A DNA stretch of 64,000 nt from Salirhabdus euzebyi (GCF_014207435.1 NZ_JACHGH010000001.1:434001-498000); one strand, 5' to 3'; shown: positions 26,880 through 36,433, numbered from the stretch's first letter. The notes: a model not told the origin generated them from the sequence alone. Translations and numbers: made by a program.

Positions 26880-29309
26880 TTACCCTCTTAATTCAGCACG
26901 GAAAGTTTCCTTAACAGCAGTAACAATCTTTTCACGCGCTTCTTCTATTTGTTTATCTTTCAATGTACCTTCTGGATCCTGGAATCTAAGCGTAAATGCA
27001 ATTGACTTTTTCCCTGGTTCCATATGCTCTCCTTGATAAATATCAAACACTTGCACATCCTTTAAGAATGGTTGACCAGCCTTTTTAATAGCATTCATCA
27101 TATGCTGTGAAGCAATAGACTCATCCACTACAAAAGCTAAATCCTGTGTAACAGATGGGTATCTTGGAATCAACTCATAGCTCTCTTCTAGGTTAGCTAA
27201 TGAAACGATTGCATCCAAATCTAAATCAAATACATATGTGTCTGTTACATCATGTTGACCTTGTAAGGACGGGTGGATTTGTCCAGTAAACCCGACTTTT
27301 TGGTTCCCTACTGTAATAATAGCTGTTCTTCCTGGATGCATATCCTTTATTTGGGCTGGCTCATATGAAACGTTATTAATTCTCAGTACTTGGAATAACC
27401 CTTCTACTAGCCCTTTCACAACATAGAAATCAACAGCTTTGACTTCTTTTTGCCATTGATTATTTACCCATAAACCAGTTACTGCTCCTGATAATCGCAG
27501 TTTTTCTTCCGGCTGCTTTGTAACGACTTCGTTTTCATTGATATAGATAGATCCTAATTCGTATAAAGCAACATTTTCCTGTCTACGTGCCACATTATAT
27601 TGAATGCTAGACAACATTTCAGGTAAAAGACTTAGTCTCAAATGGCTATGTGCCTCACTCATAGGCATCGCTAGTTTAACAGGGACAGGATTTCTTTCTT
27701 GAATGCTTGGGTCAACAAGTAAAGAGGCGTATTCTTCTGTCGTTAAAGAGTAAGTAATTGCTTCATTTAGGCCTGCACCTTGTAAATAGTTGTGAATTTT
27801 TCTTTTTAACTTTTGTTTAACTGTTAAGCCACCTGCACTTGAAGAACCAGCTGGTAGGGTAAATGGTAAATTATCATAGCCATAAATACGAGCCACTTCT
27901 TCCACCATATCTTCTACAATCGTAATATCTCCTCTTCTAGTTGGGGCTGTTACCTCAAAAGAATGGTCATTTTGCTTGTACGGAAAGCGTAACTTTTCTA
28001 AAATAGTTGCTATTTCTGGTGTAGAGATCGATGTACCTAAAACGTTATTTATTTTGTCAGTATCAAAGGAAATAACATGTTCTTGTACATCTAAGTCATT
28101 AAACTCTGCTACCCCTTCTAATACTTCTCCGTTAGCATATTGCTCAAGTAATTGGCAAGCGCGAAGTCCAGCTTCTTTTACACGTTTTGGATCTACACCC
28201 TTTTCAAATCGTGTACTTGCTTCACTACGTAACCCATGATCTTTAGATGCTTTTCGTACAGATTGAGGATGGAAGTATGCCGCTTCTAACAGAACAGTGG
28301 TAGTTCCATCGTGTACCTCTGAATCAGCTCCACCCATCACACCAGCAATGGCAACTGCTTCTTTGCCGTTAGTGATGACAAGATGATCCGGTTCTAAAGT
28401 ACGAACTTCATCATCTAGTGTTTTAATTGTTTCGCCTTCGTTTGCTGTACGAACAACTACTTCCTTCGATCCAAAAAGATCATAATCGAAAGCGTGGAGT
28501 GGTTGACCATATTCCAGTAATACATAGTTCGTAATATCTACCACGTTATTAATTGGACGGATTCCGCCAGCAATTAAACGATTTCTAATCCATAATGGGG
28601 ATGGTCCTACTTTGACATTTTTAATGAGAAAGGCTCCGTAGTATGGGTTTAATGTAGCATCTTCTACCTTTACCTTTATATAATCTTCAACCTGTTGATC
28701 CGTTCCATCCACAGTTACTTCTGGTAGGCGAATATCCTCACCTAGTATTGCAGCCACTTCATATGCAACACCAAGCATGCTTAGGCAATCCGATCGATTT
28801 GGTGTAAGTTCAAATTCTAAAATAGCATCATCAAGGTTTAGCAGTTCAATTGCATTTGCTCCAATTTCTACATCCTCTTGAAAAACATAAATACCATCTT
28901 CAAATTCTTTTGGAACAAATTTCGGGTCTATCCCTAACTCCTCTAAAGAGCAAATCATACCATTGGAAACCTCACCGCGAAGTTTCGCCTTTTTAATTTT
29001 TAACCCACCCGGTAGTCTCGCACCAGGTTTTGCAACGGCTACTTTTTGCCCAGCAGCTACATTTTTTGCTCCACAAATAATTTGTAGTTGTTCATCTCCA
29101 ACATCAACCTGACAAACATTTAATTTATCAGCATCCGGATGTTGCTCACAAGATAAAACGTGTCCCACCACTACATTGCTAATTTGATCAGCAATTGATT
29201 CAATACTTTCTACTTCAATCCCGCTTTTTGTCACTTTCTCTGCTAATTCTTCCGGGGATACTTTATCTACATTTACATATTGTTTTAACCAATTTAAGGA
29301 TACTAGCAT
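26880..29309 (-). CDS. pheT: Phenylalanine-tRNA ligase beta subunit
   Basis: The 809-residue beta subunit of the (alpha-beta)2 enzyme; it binds tRNA-Phe and edits mischarged Tyr. Domains in order: N-terminal OB-fold tRNA-binding module (about 40-150, with CEQHPDADKLNVCQVDVG), B3/B4 editing domain (about 210-395, RSDCLSMLGVAYEVAAILG before it), B5 (about 405-475, GDITIVEDMVEEVARIYGYD after it), the synthetase-like core, and the C-terminal anticodon-binding FDX-ACB domain (from about 715, RYPSVTQDLAFVVDESI). Fifteen bases after pheS in the T-box-controlled operon. Confidence 0.97.
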   Translation of the reverse strand: MLVSLNWLKQYVNVDKVSPEELAEKVTKSGIEVESIESIADQISNVVVGHVLSCEQHPDADKLNVCQVDVGDEQLQIICGAKNVAAGQKVAVAKPGARLPGGLKIKKAKLRGEVSNGMICSLEELGIDPKFVPKEFEDGIYVFQEDVEIGANAIELLNLDDAILEFELTPNRSDCLSMLGVAYEVAAILGEDIRLPEVTVDGTDQQVEDYIKVKVEDATLNPYYGAFLIKNVKVGPSPLWIRNRLIAGGIRPINNVVDITNYVLLEYGQPLHAFDYDLFGSKEVVVRTANEGETIKTLDDEVRTLEPDHLVITNGKEAVAIAGVMGGADSEVHDGTTTVLLEAAYFHPQSVRKASKDHGLRSEASTRFEKGVDPKRVKEAGLRACQLLEQYANGEVLEGVAEFNDLDVQEHVISFDTDKINNVLGTSISTPEIATILEKLRFPYKQNDHSFEVTAPTRRGDITIVEDMVEEVARIYGYDNLPFTLPAGSSSAGGLTVKQKLKRKIHNYLQGAGLNEAITYSLTTEEYASLLVDPSIQERNPVPVKLAMPMSEAHSHLRLSLLPEMLSSIQYNVARRQENVALYELGSIYINENEVVTKQPEEKLRLSGAVTGLWVNNQWQKEVKAVDFYVVKGLVEGLFQVLRINNVSYEPAQIKDMHPGRTAIITVGNQKVGFTGQIHPSLQGQHDVTDTYVFDLDLDAIVSLANLEESYELIPRYPSVTQDLAFVVDESIASQHMMNAIKKAGQPFLKDVQVFDIYQGEHMEPGKKSIAFTLRFQDPEGTLKDKQIEEAREKIVTAVKETFRAELRG

Positions 29310-29324
29310 TTAATCTCTCCTCCT

Positions 29325-30359
29325 TTATGCATGATGAAATTGTTTTAGGAATCGTACATCATTCGTATAAAAATGACGAATATCATCAATTCCGTATTTT
29401 AACATCGCAATTCTTTCTGGTCCCATCCCAAAGGCAAAACCGGTGTATTGATCTGGATCAAATCCTGCCATTTTTAACACGTTAGGATGAACCATACCAG
29501 CGCCTAAAATTTCAATCCATCCTGTTTGTTTACAGACTGAACACCCTTCGCCGTGACACATTTTACAAGAAATATCCATTTCAACAGACGGTTCTGTAAA
29601 AGGGAAAAAGCTTGGGCGCAAACGAATTTCTCTAGTTTGACCGAACATTTTTTTGGCAAAGGCGTTTAAAACACCTTTTAAGTCACTCATTCGTACATTT
29701 TTATCCACATACAGTCCTTCAATTTGTGTAAATTGATGAGAGTGGGTTGCATCATCTGTATCTCGACGATAAACCTTACCTGGACAAATGATTTTTACTG
29801 GGCCTCTTCCTTCATGTTTTTCCATTGTTCTAGCTTGAACAGGAGACGTATGCGTACGCAATAATAACTCTTCTGTAATATAGAACGAATCTTGCATATC
29901 TCTTGCTGGATGGCCCTTCGGTAAGTTTAAGGCTTCAAAGTTATAATAATCCTGTTCTACCTCTGGTCCTTCCGCTACTTGAAAGCCCATACCAATAAAT
30001 AAGTCTTCAATTTCTTCAATTAGCTTCGTTAACAGATGTGGGCCTCCAGTTGGGATTGGTCGACCAGGTAACGTGACATCAATGGATTCCTCTGACAGCT
30101 TTTTTTCAAGTGCCACTTTTTCTAACTGATCTTGCTTTTGATTTAATTCATTAGCAATTGCTTCTCGAACATCATTCGCAAGTTGACCAACAACAGGGCG
30201 CTCTTCTGCAGATAATTTTCCCATACCTCGTAATACCTCTGTAATTGGTCCTTTTTTACCTAGATAGGAAACTCGAACTTCTTGAAGTTCTTTTATATCA
30301 GAAGCTGCTGTAACTTTATTTAAAGCCTCTTGTTTCAGTTCCTCTAAACGTTCCTTCAT
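29325..30359 (-). CDS. pheS: Phenylalanine-tRNA ligase alpha subunit
   Basis: Catalytic subunit that activates phenylalanine and charges tRNA-Phe. A coiled-coil N-terminus (about residues 1-90) precedes the class II core with motif 1 PRPIPTGG-HLLT region, motif 2 [20 protein letters not shown] and motif 3 [20 protein letters not shown]. The [17 protein letters not shown] stretch with four cysteines near residue 275 is common in Firmicute PheS. 344 residues. First gene of pheST, downstream of a T-box leader. Confidence 0.97.
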   Translation of the reverse strand: MKERLEELKQEALNKVTAASDIKELQEVRVSYLGKKGPITEVLRGMGKLSAEERPVVGQLANDVREAIANELNQKQDQLEKVALEKKLSEESIDVTLPGRPIPTGGPHLLTKLIEEIEDLFIGMGFQVAEGPEVEQDYYNFEALNLPKGHPARDMQDSFYITEELLLRTHTSPVQARTMEKHEGRGPVKIICPGKVYRRDTDDATHSHQFTQIEGLYVDKNVRMSDLKGVLNAFAKKMFGQTREIRLRPSFFPFTEPSVEMDISCKMCHGEGCSVCKQTGWIEILGAGMVHPNVLKMAGFDPDQYTGFAFGMGPERIAMLKYGIDDIRHFYTNDVRFLKQFHHA

Positions 30360-30404
30360 GTGTATTTCCTCCTTTGTTTGACAAGTTAAAATGATTTTTA
30401 TAGA

Positions 30405-30690
30405 AATAAAAAAGCCCCATCCCCATAAAAGGGACGAGACTTATCATTCCGTGTTACCACCCTAATTGACATACTATTGACACGGTATGCCCACTTCATT
30501 CTTATAACGGATTTTAATATCCGGTCATCCTTTACTTGCTATTTAGCAAGGTCCCGGTGACAGCTCCAGAGTGAAATTTCAATCATAACCACGATAGAAA
30601 TGCTTCCAGTCAGCGGCATTTCCTCCCTAAATCGATTCCATTATGATTTACTCGGCTCTTTCGACACTTTTAATCTTCAGTTATACGGAA
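30405..30690 (-). ncRNA. Phe-specific T-box leader of pheST
   Basis: Long 5' leader with the antiterminator T-box AGGGTGGTAACACGG (minus strand, 30449-30467) and, just downstream, a GC-rich hairpin with TTTTTT tail at 30408-30440. In stem I an AGTA element (GAGTAAATC) faces a likely specifier UUC (30573-30575) followed by A, which decodes Phe. Uncharged tRNA-Phe would stabilise the antiterminator and switch pheST on. The specifier assignment is by eye. Confidence 0.9.
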
Positions 30691-30691
30691 T

Positions 30692-30720
30692 ATTATAGAA
30701 AAACATTTTACATATTGCAA
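30692..30720 (-). promoter_or_regulatory. Sigma-A promoter of pheST
   Basis: Minus-strand TTGCAA, 17 bases, TATAAT, three bases from the ysgA stop codon and directly upstream of the T-box leader. Confidence 0.75.
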
Positions 30721-30722
30721 CC

Positions 30723-31466
30723 CTACTGCTGTAAATAGTACATAATAATGCCTGACGCAATACTAACATTTAGCGATTCTGCTTGTCCTTTGATCGGAAT
30801 ATAGACACGATGGTCGGCTAATTGAAGCAGTTCTTGTTGTACTCCACTTCCCTCATTACCAAATAGTACTGCAACCTTTTCTGGTGGTTTATTTTCTTCT
30901 AATCGCTGTGCATTCTCTAGGGCAGTGGCCCAGACAATAAATCCATCTTTTTTCAATGTATAAACCCAATCTTCTAAATCCCCAGTTATTACTGGAATAT
31001 GAAACAATGAGCCCTGTGTAGCTCTAATCACTTTTTCGTTATACAGATCTACTGTCCCCTTACCAAATAGAACTGCATCAAACCCAAGGGCATCTGCTGT
31101 TCTTACAATCGTTCCTGCGTTCCCAGGATCTTGAATAGCATCTAACATGATGACCTTTTGAAAATGAGGTTGGATTTTCTCTTCCCTCATTTCAATTTCA
31201 GCCATAATTCCTTGTGGGTTTTCCGTGTTTGCCAAGGTAGCAAAAATTTTATCCGAAACAACTGTCGTCACAACTTTTTCTTGTTGTAACCAATCTGTAT
31301 TGTAATTTTCGAGGACAATTAGTTCTTTTACAATCCAGTTACTTTTTAAGGCCTCTTCAATTAAATGTTCCCCTTCAATTAAAAAGGTATTAGATTTCAT
31401 ACGATCTTTTCGACGTTTGAGTTTACTCCAATGTTTTACCTTTCCATTTTGTTGCGATTCAATCAT
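30723..31466 (-). CDS. ysgA: TrmH/SpoU-family RNA 2'-O-methyltransferase (YsgA)
   Basis: A 247-residue SPOUT methyltransferase. An N-terminal substrate-binding domain (about 1-90, with FLIEGEHLIEEAL) precedes the knotted core with motif 1 DPGNAGTIVRTADALGFD, motif 2 VAVLFGNEGSGV and motif 3 IPIKGQAESLNVSIASGI, which form the AdoMet pocket. The likely substrate is rRNA 2'-O-ribose, but the exact nucleotide is not predictable here. Divergent from sspI, upstream of pheST, as in B. subtilis. No terminator is visible before the pheST promoter. Confidence 0.92.
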   Translation of the reverse strand: MIESQQNGKVKHWSKLKRRKDRMKSNTFLIEGEHLIEEALKSNWIVKELIVLENYNTDWLQQEKVVTTVVSDKIFATLANTENPQGIMAEIEMREEKIQPHFQKVIMLDAIQDPGNAGTIVRTADALGFDAVLFGKGTVDLYNEKVIRATQGSLFHIPVITGDLEDWVYTLKKDGFIVWATALENAQRLEENKPPEKVAVLFGNEGSGVQQELLQLADHRVYIPIKGQAESLNVSIASGIIMYYLQQ

Positions 31467-31574
31467 TCATGTCACCTGCAATTCTTGGCTTGATATTCTT
31501 TTTCTATCATACATATTTTTAATGATAAGGGTCAAACTAATGCAAACAAAAGTTTAAAAAGATGAGGTGACAAC

Positions 31575-31784
31575 ATGAATTTAGATCTACGTAAAGCTGT
31601 ACTTCATAACGTATCCGGTAATACTTCCGATCAATTAGAAGCAACCATTGTAGATGCTATTCAAGGTGGAGAAGAAAAAACTTTACCGGGTCTTGGCGTT
31701 CTATTTGAAGTGTACTGGAACAATGCAGACGAATCTGAAAAAGAAGAAGTGCTTGAAGTCATTGAAGACGCACTAAAAAAATAG
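31575..31784 (+). CDS. sspI: Small acid-soluble spore protein I
   Basis: A 69-residue minor SASP made in the forespore. It matches the SspI family along its length: [18 protein letters not shown] at the N-terminus and [20 protein letters not shown] in the middle. It is not an alpha/beta-type DNA-coating SASP. GAGGTGA precedes the ATG. Monocistronic, divergent from ysgA, with a terminator directly downstream. Forespore (sigma-G) expression is known in B. subtilis; I could not assign the promoter here with confidence. Confidence 0.96.
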   Translation: MNLDLRKAVLHNVSGNTSDQLEATIVDAIQGGEEKTLPGLGVLFEVYWNNADESEKEEVLEVIEDALKK

Positions 31785-31802
31785 TTTATTACGCGTATAA
31801 CA

Positions 31803-31834
31803 GGAGTTTGAAGTAAATCAAACTCCTTTTTTTT
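31803..31834 (+). terminator. Terminator of sspI
   Basis: GGAGTTTGA / TCAAACTCC stem with a six-base loop and a run of eight T on the plus strand; the end overlaps the stop of the convergent membrane-protein gene. Confidence 0.92.
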
Positions 31835-32288
31835 ACTGTCCTAATATCATAAAAATAGAAATGATAGAGATAATTGGAATTGCACTTACTAAAGCCATGC
31901 CTATAAACAAAAGAGTATAAATAAAACCTCTTGTATCTTTCGGTATTTCATGCATGGCAATTACAGCTCCCCTTGTAGAAAAGATGCTAATAAGCCCGAA
32001 TACTAAAATACCTAATACTAATATGAGCGGTATATATACTTGAAATAGGTTTGTTAGTTCAAAATAATTCATTTCAATAAAACCTAAAAATATTAAAATA
32101 ATAGGAATACTTTCAATAATCATTATTTTAATAAACAATCGTGATAGGTCCTTTTGAAAAGTTTTTTGATTTACTTCTTCGCTGTCCCTTAATTTATCCT
32201 CTAATCTTGTTATCAATTGCCTAAAGGAAATAGTGATACCTACAACAGCAATTAAGGAAGCGAGTACAAACAACCAACCTGGATTCAT
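31833..32288 (-). CDS. Membrane protein with an F0 c-subunit-like C-terminal hairpin
   Basis: About 151 residues and four predicted helices. Helix 1 is near residues 5-25; a charged linker (RLEDKLRDSEEVNQKTFQKD) follows, then helix 2. The last two helices resemble ATP synthase subunit c: a glycine-containing helix, a short polar loop, then TLLFIGMALVSAIPIISI, close to the TLMFMGIALVEALPIIAV pattern of Bacillus subunit c. The essential proton-binding Glu is replaced by Ser. Start at MNPGWLF, preceded by GGGAGGG. It lies eight codons after an alpha/beta hydrolase gene. I know no function; a proton channel role is unlikely without the carboxylate. Confidence 0.75.
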   Translation of the reverse strand: MNPGWLFVLASLIAVVGITISFRQLITRLEDKLRDSEEVNQKTFQKDLSRLFIKIMIIESIPIILIFLGFIEMNYFELTNLFQVYIPLILVLGILVFGLISIFSTRGAVIAMHEIPKDTRGFIYTLLFIGMALVSAIPIISIISIFMILGQ

Positions 32289-32359
32289 CTTTAGTCCCTC
32301 CCTTTCTAGAAGTGGATATTGTATAGGATTACTCACTATTTTCCTATCCATACATCTAG

Positions 32360-33418
32360 CTAAGAGACAGATATTTCGTCGTAACCTGAACTCATGTATT
32401 TCTTTTCCTTTATTAAGACTTGTTCAATTAACTTCGTATCATCTGGATGAAATAGATGTGCTGACTTTTCCATCCAAATTAATTTCTTTCCTCGCTTCGA
32501 ATCTAACCTTTGAAAAAAATCTTCAACCAGCCTACCGTGAACATGTACATCTTTTCTACCATGAATAAACGTAACAGGTACTGAAATATCTTCTACCGTT
32601 TCCTTAAAATTTATTGCGGGTAACTTTTCAATGAAGTGTTGGGTATAAATTAGCTTAAAGCCTTTATAAAAGGTATTAAAAATATCCTTAAGTCGATAAT
32701 CCTTTGACTGTAGCATAGGTTTCGATACGTTTAATAGGCCAGGGTGCTTAATTTCATCATCACTGTATACCATCGTATTAAAACGGGTTTGCCATTTTCG
32801 AAGAACGCTCCACTGTTTGTAGCTTTCGATATAAGGTGGTTCACCAACTGCTTGTAATTCTTGAAGTGCTTTTGCATTCCCTCTTTCCTTTGCCTCTTCT
32901 AACATCCATTGATAACACAGCTTATCGTTCTCCGTCCAGCTGATAATTTGTGATAGTCCTACGTAAGAAATGATTTTTTCTGGATACTTTTTCACTAGAT
33001 TTAAACCGATAATTGTACCAGCAGAGTGAGCAGCAAGAAATATTTTTTCTTGATCGAAACGCTTTATCAGTTGGTCAATCAATTCATTTGCATCTGAAGT
33101 TAATTGGTCAAAATTCATACTTTCCTTCGGGATATCTTTATGGAATGATTTACCTGTTCCTCTTTGATCCCAAAATACAACGTTAAAATGCTTTACTAAT
33201 TCTGCAATGTTTGTAGCCACAGTATAATCAGTTCCTCTGTTTGCCACTCCTGGAAGGGGCATAGATGGCCCACCGTGTAAGAACAATAATATTGGATTTT
33301 CTTTCTTTTCCCCTTGAATAAGGATTGTTTGTTTAAAACCACCAATTACTAATTCATCCACTAAGTCCATTCCATCTTCAGGTATATGAAAGTCTCGTTT
33401 CTGTTTCAATAAGCCCAC
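32360..33418 (-). CDS. Alpha/beta hydrolase (proline iminopeptidase-like)
   Basis: A 352-residue alpha/beta-hydrolase. The oxyanion strand is LFLHGGPSMPLPG near residue 48, followed by VFWDQRGTGKSFHKD, the HGGP and WDQRGTGKS signatures of the proline iminopeptidase-like group. The nucleophile elbow is AAHSAGTI (Ser near residue 131), with Gly replaced by Ala at the first elbow position. The acid is probably the Asp of HGRKDVHVHG and the base the His of KSAHLFHPD. A GTG start is used here; a TTG three codons in also has a good site (AGGTGG). Substrate unknown. Confidence 0.85.
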   Translation of the reverse strand: MGLLKQKRDFHIPEDGMDLVDELVIGGFKQTILIQGEKKENPILLFLHGGPSMPLPGVANRGTDYTVATNIAELVKHFNVVFWDQRGTGKSFHKDIPKESMNFDQLTSDANELIDQLIKRFDQEKIFLAAHSAGTIIGLNLVKKYPEKIISYVGLSQIISWTENDKLCYQWMLEEAKERGNAKALQELQAVGEPPYIESYKQWSVLRKWQTRFNTMVYSDDEIKHPGLLNVSKPMLQSKDYRLKDIFNTFYKGFKLIYTQHFIEKLPAINFKETVEDISVPVTFIHGRKDVHVHGRLVEDFFQRLDSKRGKKLIWMEKSAHLFHPDDTKLIEQVLIKEKKYMSSGYDEISVS

Positions 33419-33543
33419 CTAGCCCACTTCCTCTACTTTTCTTTTTTTCATCATATCATACCAAATTCCAACATTTACATTTAAAAATTCATCATCAACA
33501 GGTTATCGTTCGTTCTTAAAGAAAAAAACTTTCTTATAGAATT

Positions 33544-33583
33544 AAAAAAGCATGTTACCTAAAGAATAGGTAACATGCTTTTT
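33544..33583 (-). terminator. Terminator of ysdC
   Basis: Perfect AAAAAGCATGTTACCTA / TAGGTAACATGCTTTTT stem with a five-base loop, about eight bases after the ysdC stop. Confidence 0.93.
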
Positions 33584-33590
33584 CTATCAC

Positions 33591-34676
33591 TTATCCAAAA
33601 GTAATTTCTTTCACTTTATCTGCGTCTAAGTTTTTAATTACTTCCACAATAAGCTTAACCGCATTTTCAAAATCATCACGATGCAACATTGCTGCATGAG
33701 AATGAATGTAACGTGTTGCAACTAAAATAGAAAGGGCTGGAACACCATTCGCTGTTATATGGATTGAACCGGAATCAGTTCCTCCACCAGGAAGTGCATC
33801 ATACTGATATGGGATTTCATTTTTTTCTGCTGTTTCTACAACAAAATCACGTAAACCCTTATGAGAGATCATGGATGCATCATATAAAATGATTTGTGGA
33901 CCATCACCCATTTTTCCTACTGCTTCTTTGTCTGAAACGCCAGGAGTATCTCCCGCAATTCCAACATCAACTCCAAAACCAATATCTGGTTGAATAGCAA
34001 ATGTTGATGTTTTAGCACCGCGTAGTCCTACTTCTTCTTGCACGGTACCTACACCGTATACAACGTTAGGGTGTTTTTCACCTTTAAGCTGCTTTAACAC
34101 CTCAATTGCAATTGCGCAACCAATACGGTTATCCCAAGCTTTTGCAAGTAACATTTTTTCGTTTTTCATCACAGTAAACTCAAAGTAAGGAACTACAGAA
34201 TCCCCTGGTGTTACACCAAACTCTTCTGCCTCTTCTTTACTTGAAGCACCGATATCAATAAACATATCTTTAATATCTACTGGCTTTTTACGCGCTTCAG
34301 GAGGCAAGATATGCGGTGGTTTAGAACCGATGATACCTGTTACATCACCTTTGCGTGTTTGAATGGTCACACGTTGAGCAAGCATTACTTGGCTCCACCA
34401 ACCACCAACAGTTTGGAAGTAAACAAAACCTTTATCATCAATACGTGTAACCATGAAACCTACTTCATCCAAGTGACCCGCAACCATAATTTTCGGACCA
34501 TTTTCATCACCTGTTTTTTTCGCAATCAAGCTACCTAAGTTATCCGTAAATACTTCATCAGCATAAGGAGCAATGTATTTATGCATCACTTCTCTTGCTT
34601 CTTTTTCATTACCAGGAATTGCTTTAGCGTCTGTTAAATCCTTTAGCATTGTCAATGTTTCATCAAGCTTTGCCAT
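33591..34676 (-). CDS. ysdC: M42-family metallo-aminopeptidase (YsdC)
   Basis: A 361-residue dinuclear-metal aminopeptidase of the M42 (TET/FrvX) family, cytoplasmic and probably dodecameric. Metal and catalytic motifs are all present: [11 protein letters not shown] (first His and Asp), [15 protein letters not shown] (bridging Asp), [12 protein letters not shown] (catalytic Glu pair), GVDVGIAGD and [16 protein letters not shown], and the final [10 protein letters not shown] His. AAAGGAGG-type site before the ATG. In B. subtilis it neighbours ysdB, as here. Confidence 0.94.
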   Translation of the reverse strand: MAKLDETLTMLKDLTDAKAIPGNEKEAREVMHKYIAPYADEVFTDNLGSLIAKKTGDENGPKIMVAGHLDEVGFMVTRIDDKGFVYFQTVGGWWSQVMLAQRVTIQTRKGDVTGIIGSKPPHILPPEARKKPVDIKDMFIDIGASSKEEAEEFGVTPGDSVVPYFEFTVMKNEKMLLAKAWDNRIGCAIAIEVLKQLKGEKHPNVVYGVGTVQEEVGLRGAKTSTFAIQPDIGFGVDVGIAGDTPGVSDKEAVGKMGDGPQIILYDASMISHKGLRDFVVETAEKNEIPYQYDALPGGGTDSGSIHITANGVPALSILVATRYIHSHAAMLHRDDFENAVKLIVEVIKNLDADKVKEITFG

Positions 34677-34768
34677 ATGTATTGTCCTCCTTTTTACTAC
34701 AAATCCATTTAATATTATACCTTCTTTTCATACAATTAACAAAAGTAAGACTCTTTGTTATCCATCGG

Positions 34769-35260
34769 TTAATATCCTTTGTCCTGTCTCGCATGATTCA
34801 CTTCATTTTTCTTCATGTAAGCTTGTTGTATCATCTTTTCTTCAAAACCTAATAATTCACCAAGATAAATATAGGCGGAAAAAACAAGGAAATAATTTTC
34901 TTCCGTTTTATTTTGTTGAAAAGCGATAATCCTTTCATACACATGAATAAACACATTTGTTACATTTATTTTATGTAGTTTTTGATTTAACGGTAAATGT
35001 TCTGTAGTATACCCAAGCTCCAGTCCTAACGACAAAATAAAATGTAAGCCATCTACATACTCCTCTAGAATAACAGCGTTCTCACTTGGACCTTTTTTAC
35101 TCCAGAATTTAAAGCAGCGTGTTTCATTTGCTAATTCTCCAAGTTCAACAAGCAATGCTAGAATTTTATCTTGAACAACGTCTTGAGAAGTTAGTTGATG
35201 CTCCTGCTTTATTCTTGCATCTAATTCATCTTGTAAACGATACAAAAGACCCCACTCCAT
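34769..35260 (-). CDS. Dimeric all-alpha dUTPase-type NTP pyrophosphatase
   Basis: A 163-residue helical protein of the dUTPase_2/MazG-like superfamily. The metal-binding pattern is LLVELGELANETRCFKFWS (ExxE type) followed by EEYVDGLHFILSLGLELG (ExxD type). This fold hydrolyses dUTP to dUMP and pyrophosphate, and differs from the usual trimeric beta-sheet dUTPase. The substrate assignment is from family resemblance. It lies upstream of ysdC and divergent from ysdB; nothing in context narrows its role. Confidence 0.82.
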   Translation of the reverse strand: MEWGLLYRLQDELDARIKQEHQLTSQDVVQDKILALLVELGELANETRCFKFWSKKGPSENAVILEEYVDGLHFILSLGLELGYTTEHLPLNQKLHKINVTNVFIHVYERIIAFQQNKTEENYFLVFSAYIYLGELLGFEEKMIQQAYMKKNEVNHARQDKGY

Positions 35261-35313
35261 GTTACCTTCCCCCTTTTTGTCTAGTATAACATTTGAAATA
35301 GGCCAAAAAATAA

Positions 35314-35340
35314 TGAAACTCTTCGTATGTTTATTTCGTA
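35314..35340 (+). promoter_or_regulatory. Sigma-W promoter of ysdB
   Basis: TGAAAC, a 17-base spacer and CGTA, a near-exact match to the sigma-W consensus TGAAAC-N16/17-CGTA, 37 bases before the ysdB start. ysdB is a known sigma-W regulon member in B. subtilis. Confidence 0.85.
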
Positions 35341-35376
35341 ATACTAATATTCACTAAAGTGTAGGAGTCGATCTTT

Positions 35377-35754
35377 ATGATCATTGAATTATTTCGAATT
35401 TTGATTGTCTTAGTCATTATCTTTTTCATTTATTCAATATATAAATATGCTGTAAATCCAAAAAGAAAGCTAGAAAAAGCACATCATCAGAAAAACTTTT
35501 ACATTTTAGACGATGAGGAAAATGTAAAGAAGAACTTTTTACTAACCTATAAAGGCGTCCTTTTTGAGGGAGAAAAATATTTAGGTACAACAGAAAATTC
35601 CTTTGATGTTATCTCGATAACGATTGGGGTGGTGTTTCCTCATTCCTTAAAAGGTTTATCTCGGGATGATATTTTTTTTATGGAGAAGGAGATTTTAATT
35701 CGATATCCATATGCCTCTATAGAATGGCGCTATCCGATAAAGTCTATTTTATAA
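35377..35754 (+). CDS. ysdB: YsdB, sigma-W-controlled single-pass membrane protein
   Basis: A 125-residue protein with one N-terminal membrane helix (FRILIVLVIIFFIYSIYKYA, about residues 6-25) and then a basic segment NPKRKLEKAHH, placing the roughly 95-residue C-terminal domain inside the cell. That domain has conserved-looking FLLTYKGVLFEGEKYLG and the end RYPYASIEWRYPIKSIL. Function is unknown; in B. subtilis it belongs to the cell-envelope stress response. GTAGGAG lies before the ATG. Monocistronic, with a terminator downstream. Confidence 0.9.
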   Translation: MIIELFRILIVLVIIFFIYSIYKYAVNPKRKLEKAHHQKNFYILDDEENVKKNFLLTYKGVLFEGEKYLGTTENSFDVISITIGVVFPHSLKGLSRDDIFFMEKEILIRYPYASIEWRYPIKSIL

Positions 35755-35760
35755 ACATGT

Positions 35761-35798
35761 AAAAACCCCTGTTTTTGAAACAGGGGTTTTCTTTTCTT
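35761..35798 (+). terminator. Terminator of ysdB
   Basis: AAAACCCCTG / CAGGGGTTTT stem with a nine-base loop and a TTCTTTTC tail; also usable from the minus side. Confidence 0.9.
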
Positions 35799-35821
35799 AT
35801 TTTATTCTAAACGAACATTTC

Positions 35822-36433
35822 TTACCCTCGTTGGTGGTATGGAATGACAGGTCCTGGTTGACTATCTTCTTTTTTGAAAAACTCTTCCCACTTAATAACT
35901 ATTTCTTTTCTTCTCACCAAATAGATCATTGGAAGAAATGCTAACGCCATACCTACCATTAGTACTGGTGATAAAGTAGAAATCCATTGCCCAAAAGATG
36001 TATATAGAACAGCTAGTGGTACATTAGAGAGGACGGATAATTTCACATATTCTTTGTAGCTTTTAGACATCTCAATGATACATACAGATAGCAAATGAAA
36101 ATGAATAAACGGCATAAGGCGTAAAAGCACGATCTGGCTTTGAGACATTTGCGTATGCTTTCCAATGATTTTACTCTTCATACGAACAAGTCGCTTAAAA
36201 GTTTTAGGCATAAACACGACAAATCGGTAAAAAAAGATACTAGATAACGTAATGCCAATTACAGAATAAATGGTGCCAGAAACCATTCCAAATAAAATCC
36301 CACCAGATACACAAATAAAAGCAACAGGCATAAAAAATATGGGTCTCAAAAGATGGAAACCAATAAATAACATAGGTGCAAACATGCCACTAGACTCTAC
36401 GATGCTGAGGACCCATGTTGCGAGTTGTTCCAT
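35822..36433 (-). CDS. VTT/TVP38-TMEM64 family membrane protein
   Basis: A 203-residue membrane protein with about five to six helices and a SNARE-associated (VTT) domain. The N-terminal part has HLLRPIFFMPVAFICVSGG, then ILFGMVSGTIYSVIGITLSS, which is the glycine-patterned re-entrant region of the family. The middle VLLRLMPFIHFHLLSVC also matches. DedA/VTT proteins are linked to lipid flipping and membrane stress. The C-terminus is basic and cytoplasmic. AAGGGGG lies before the ATG. Substrate not known. Confidence 0.83.
   Translation of the reverse strand: MEQLATWVLSIVESSGMFAPMLFIGFHLLRPIFFMPVAFICVSGGILFGMVSGTIYSVIGITLSSIFFYRFVVFMPKTFKRLVRMKSKIIGKHTQMSQSQIVLLRLMPFIHFHLLSVCIIEMSKSYKEYVKLSVLSNVPLAVLYTSFGQWISTLSPVLMVGMALAFLPMIYLVRRKEIVIKWEEFFKKEDSQPGPVIPYHQRG

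Noticed and set aside
34769-35260. MazG-type toxin-antitoxin or phage-defence nucleotide pyrophosphatase
   Set aside because: The ExxE/ExxD spacing and length fit the dimeric dUTPase group, and no partner gene suggests defence.
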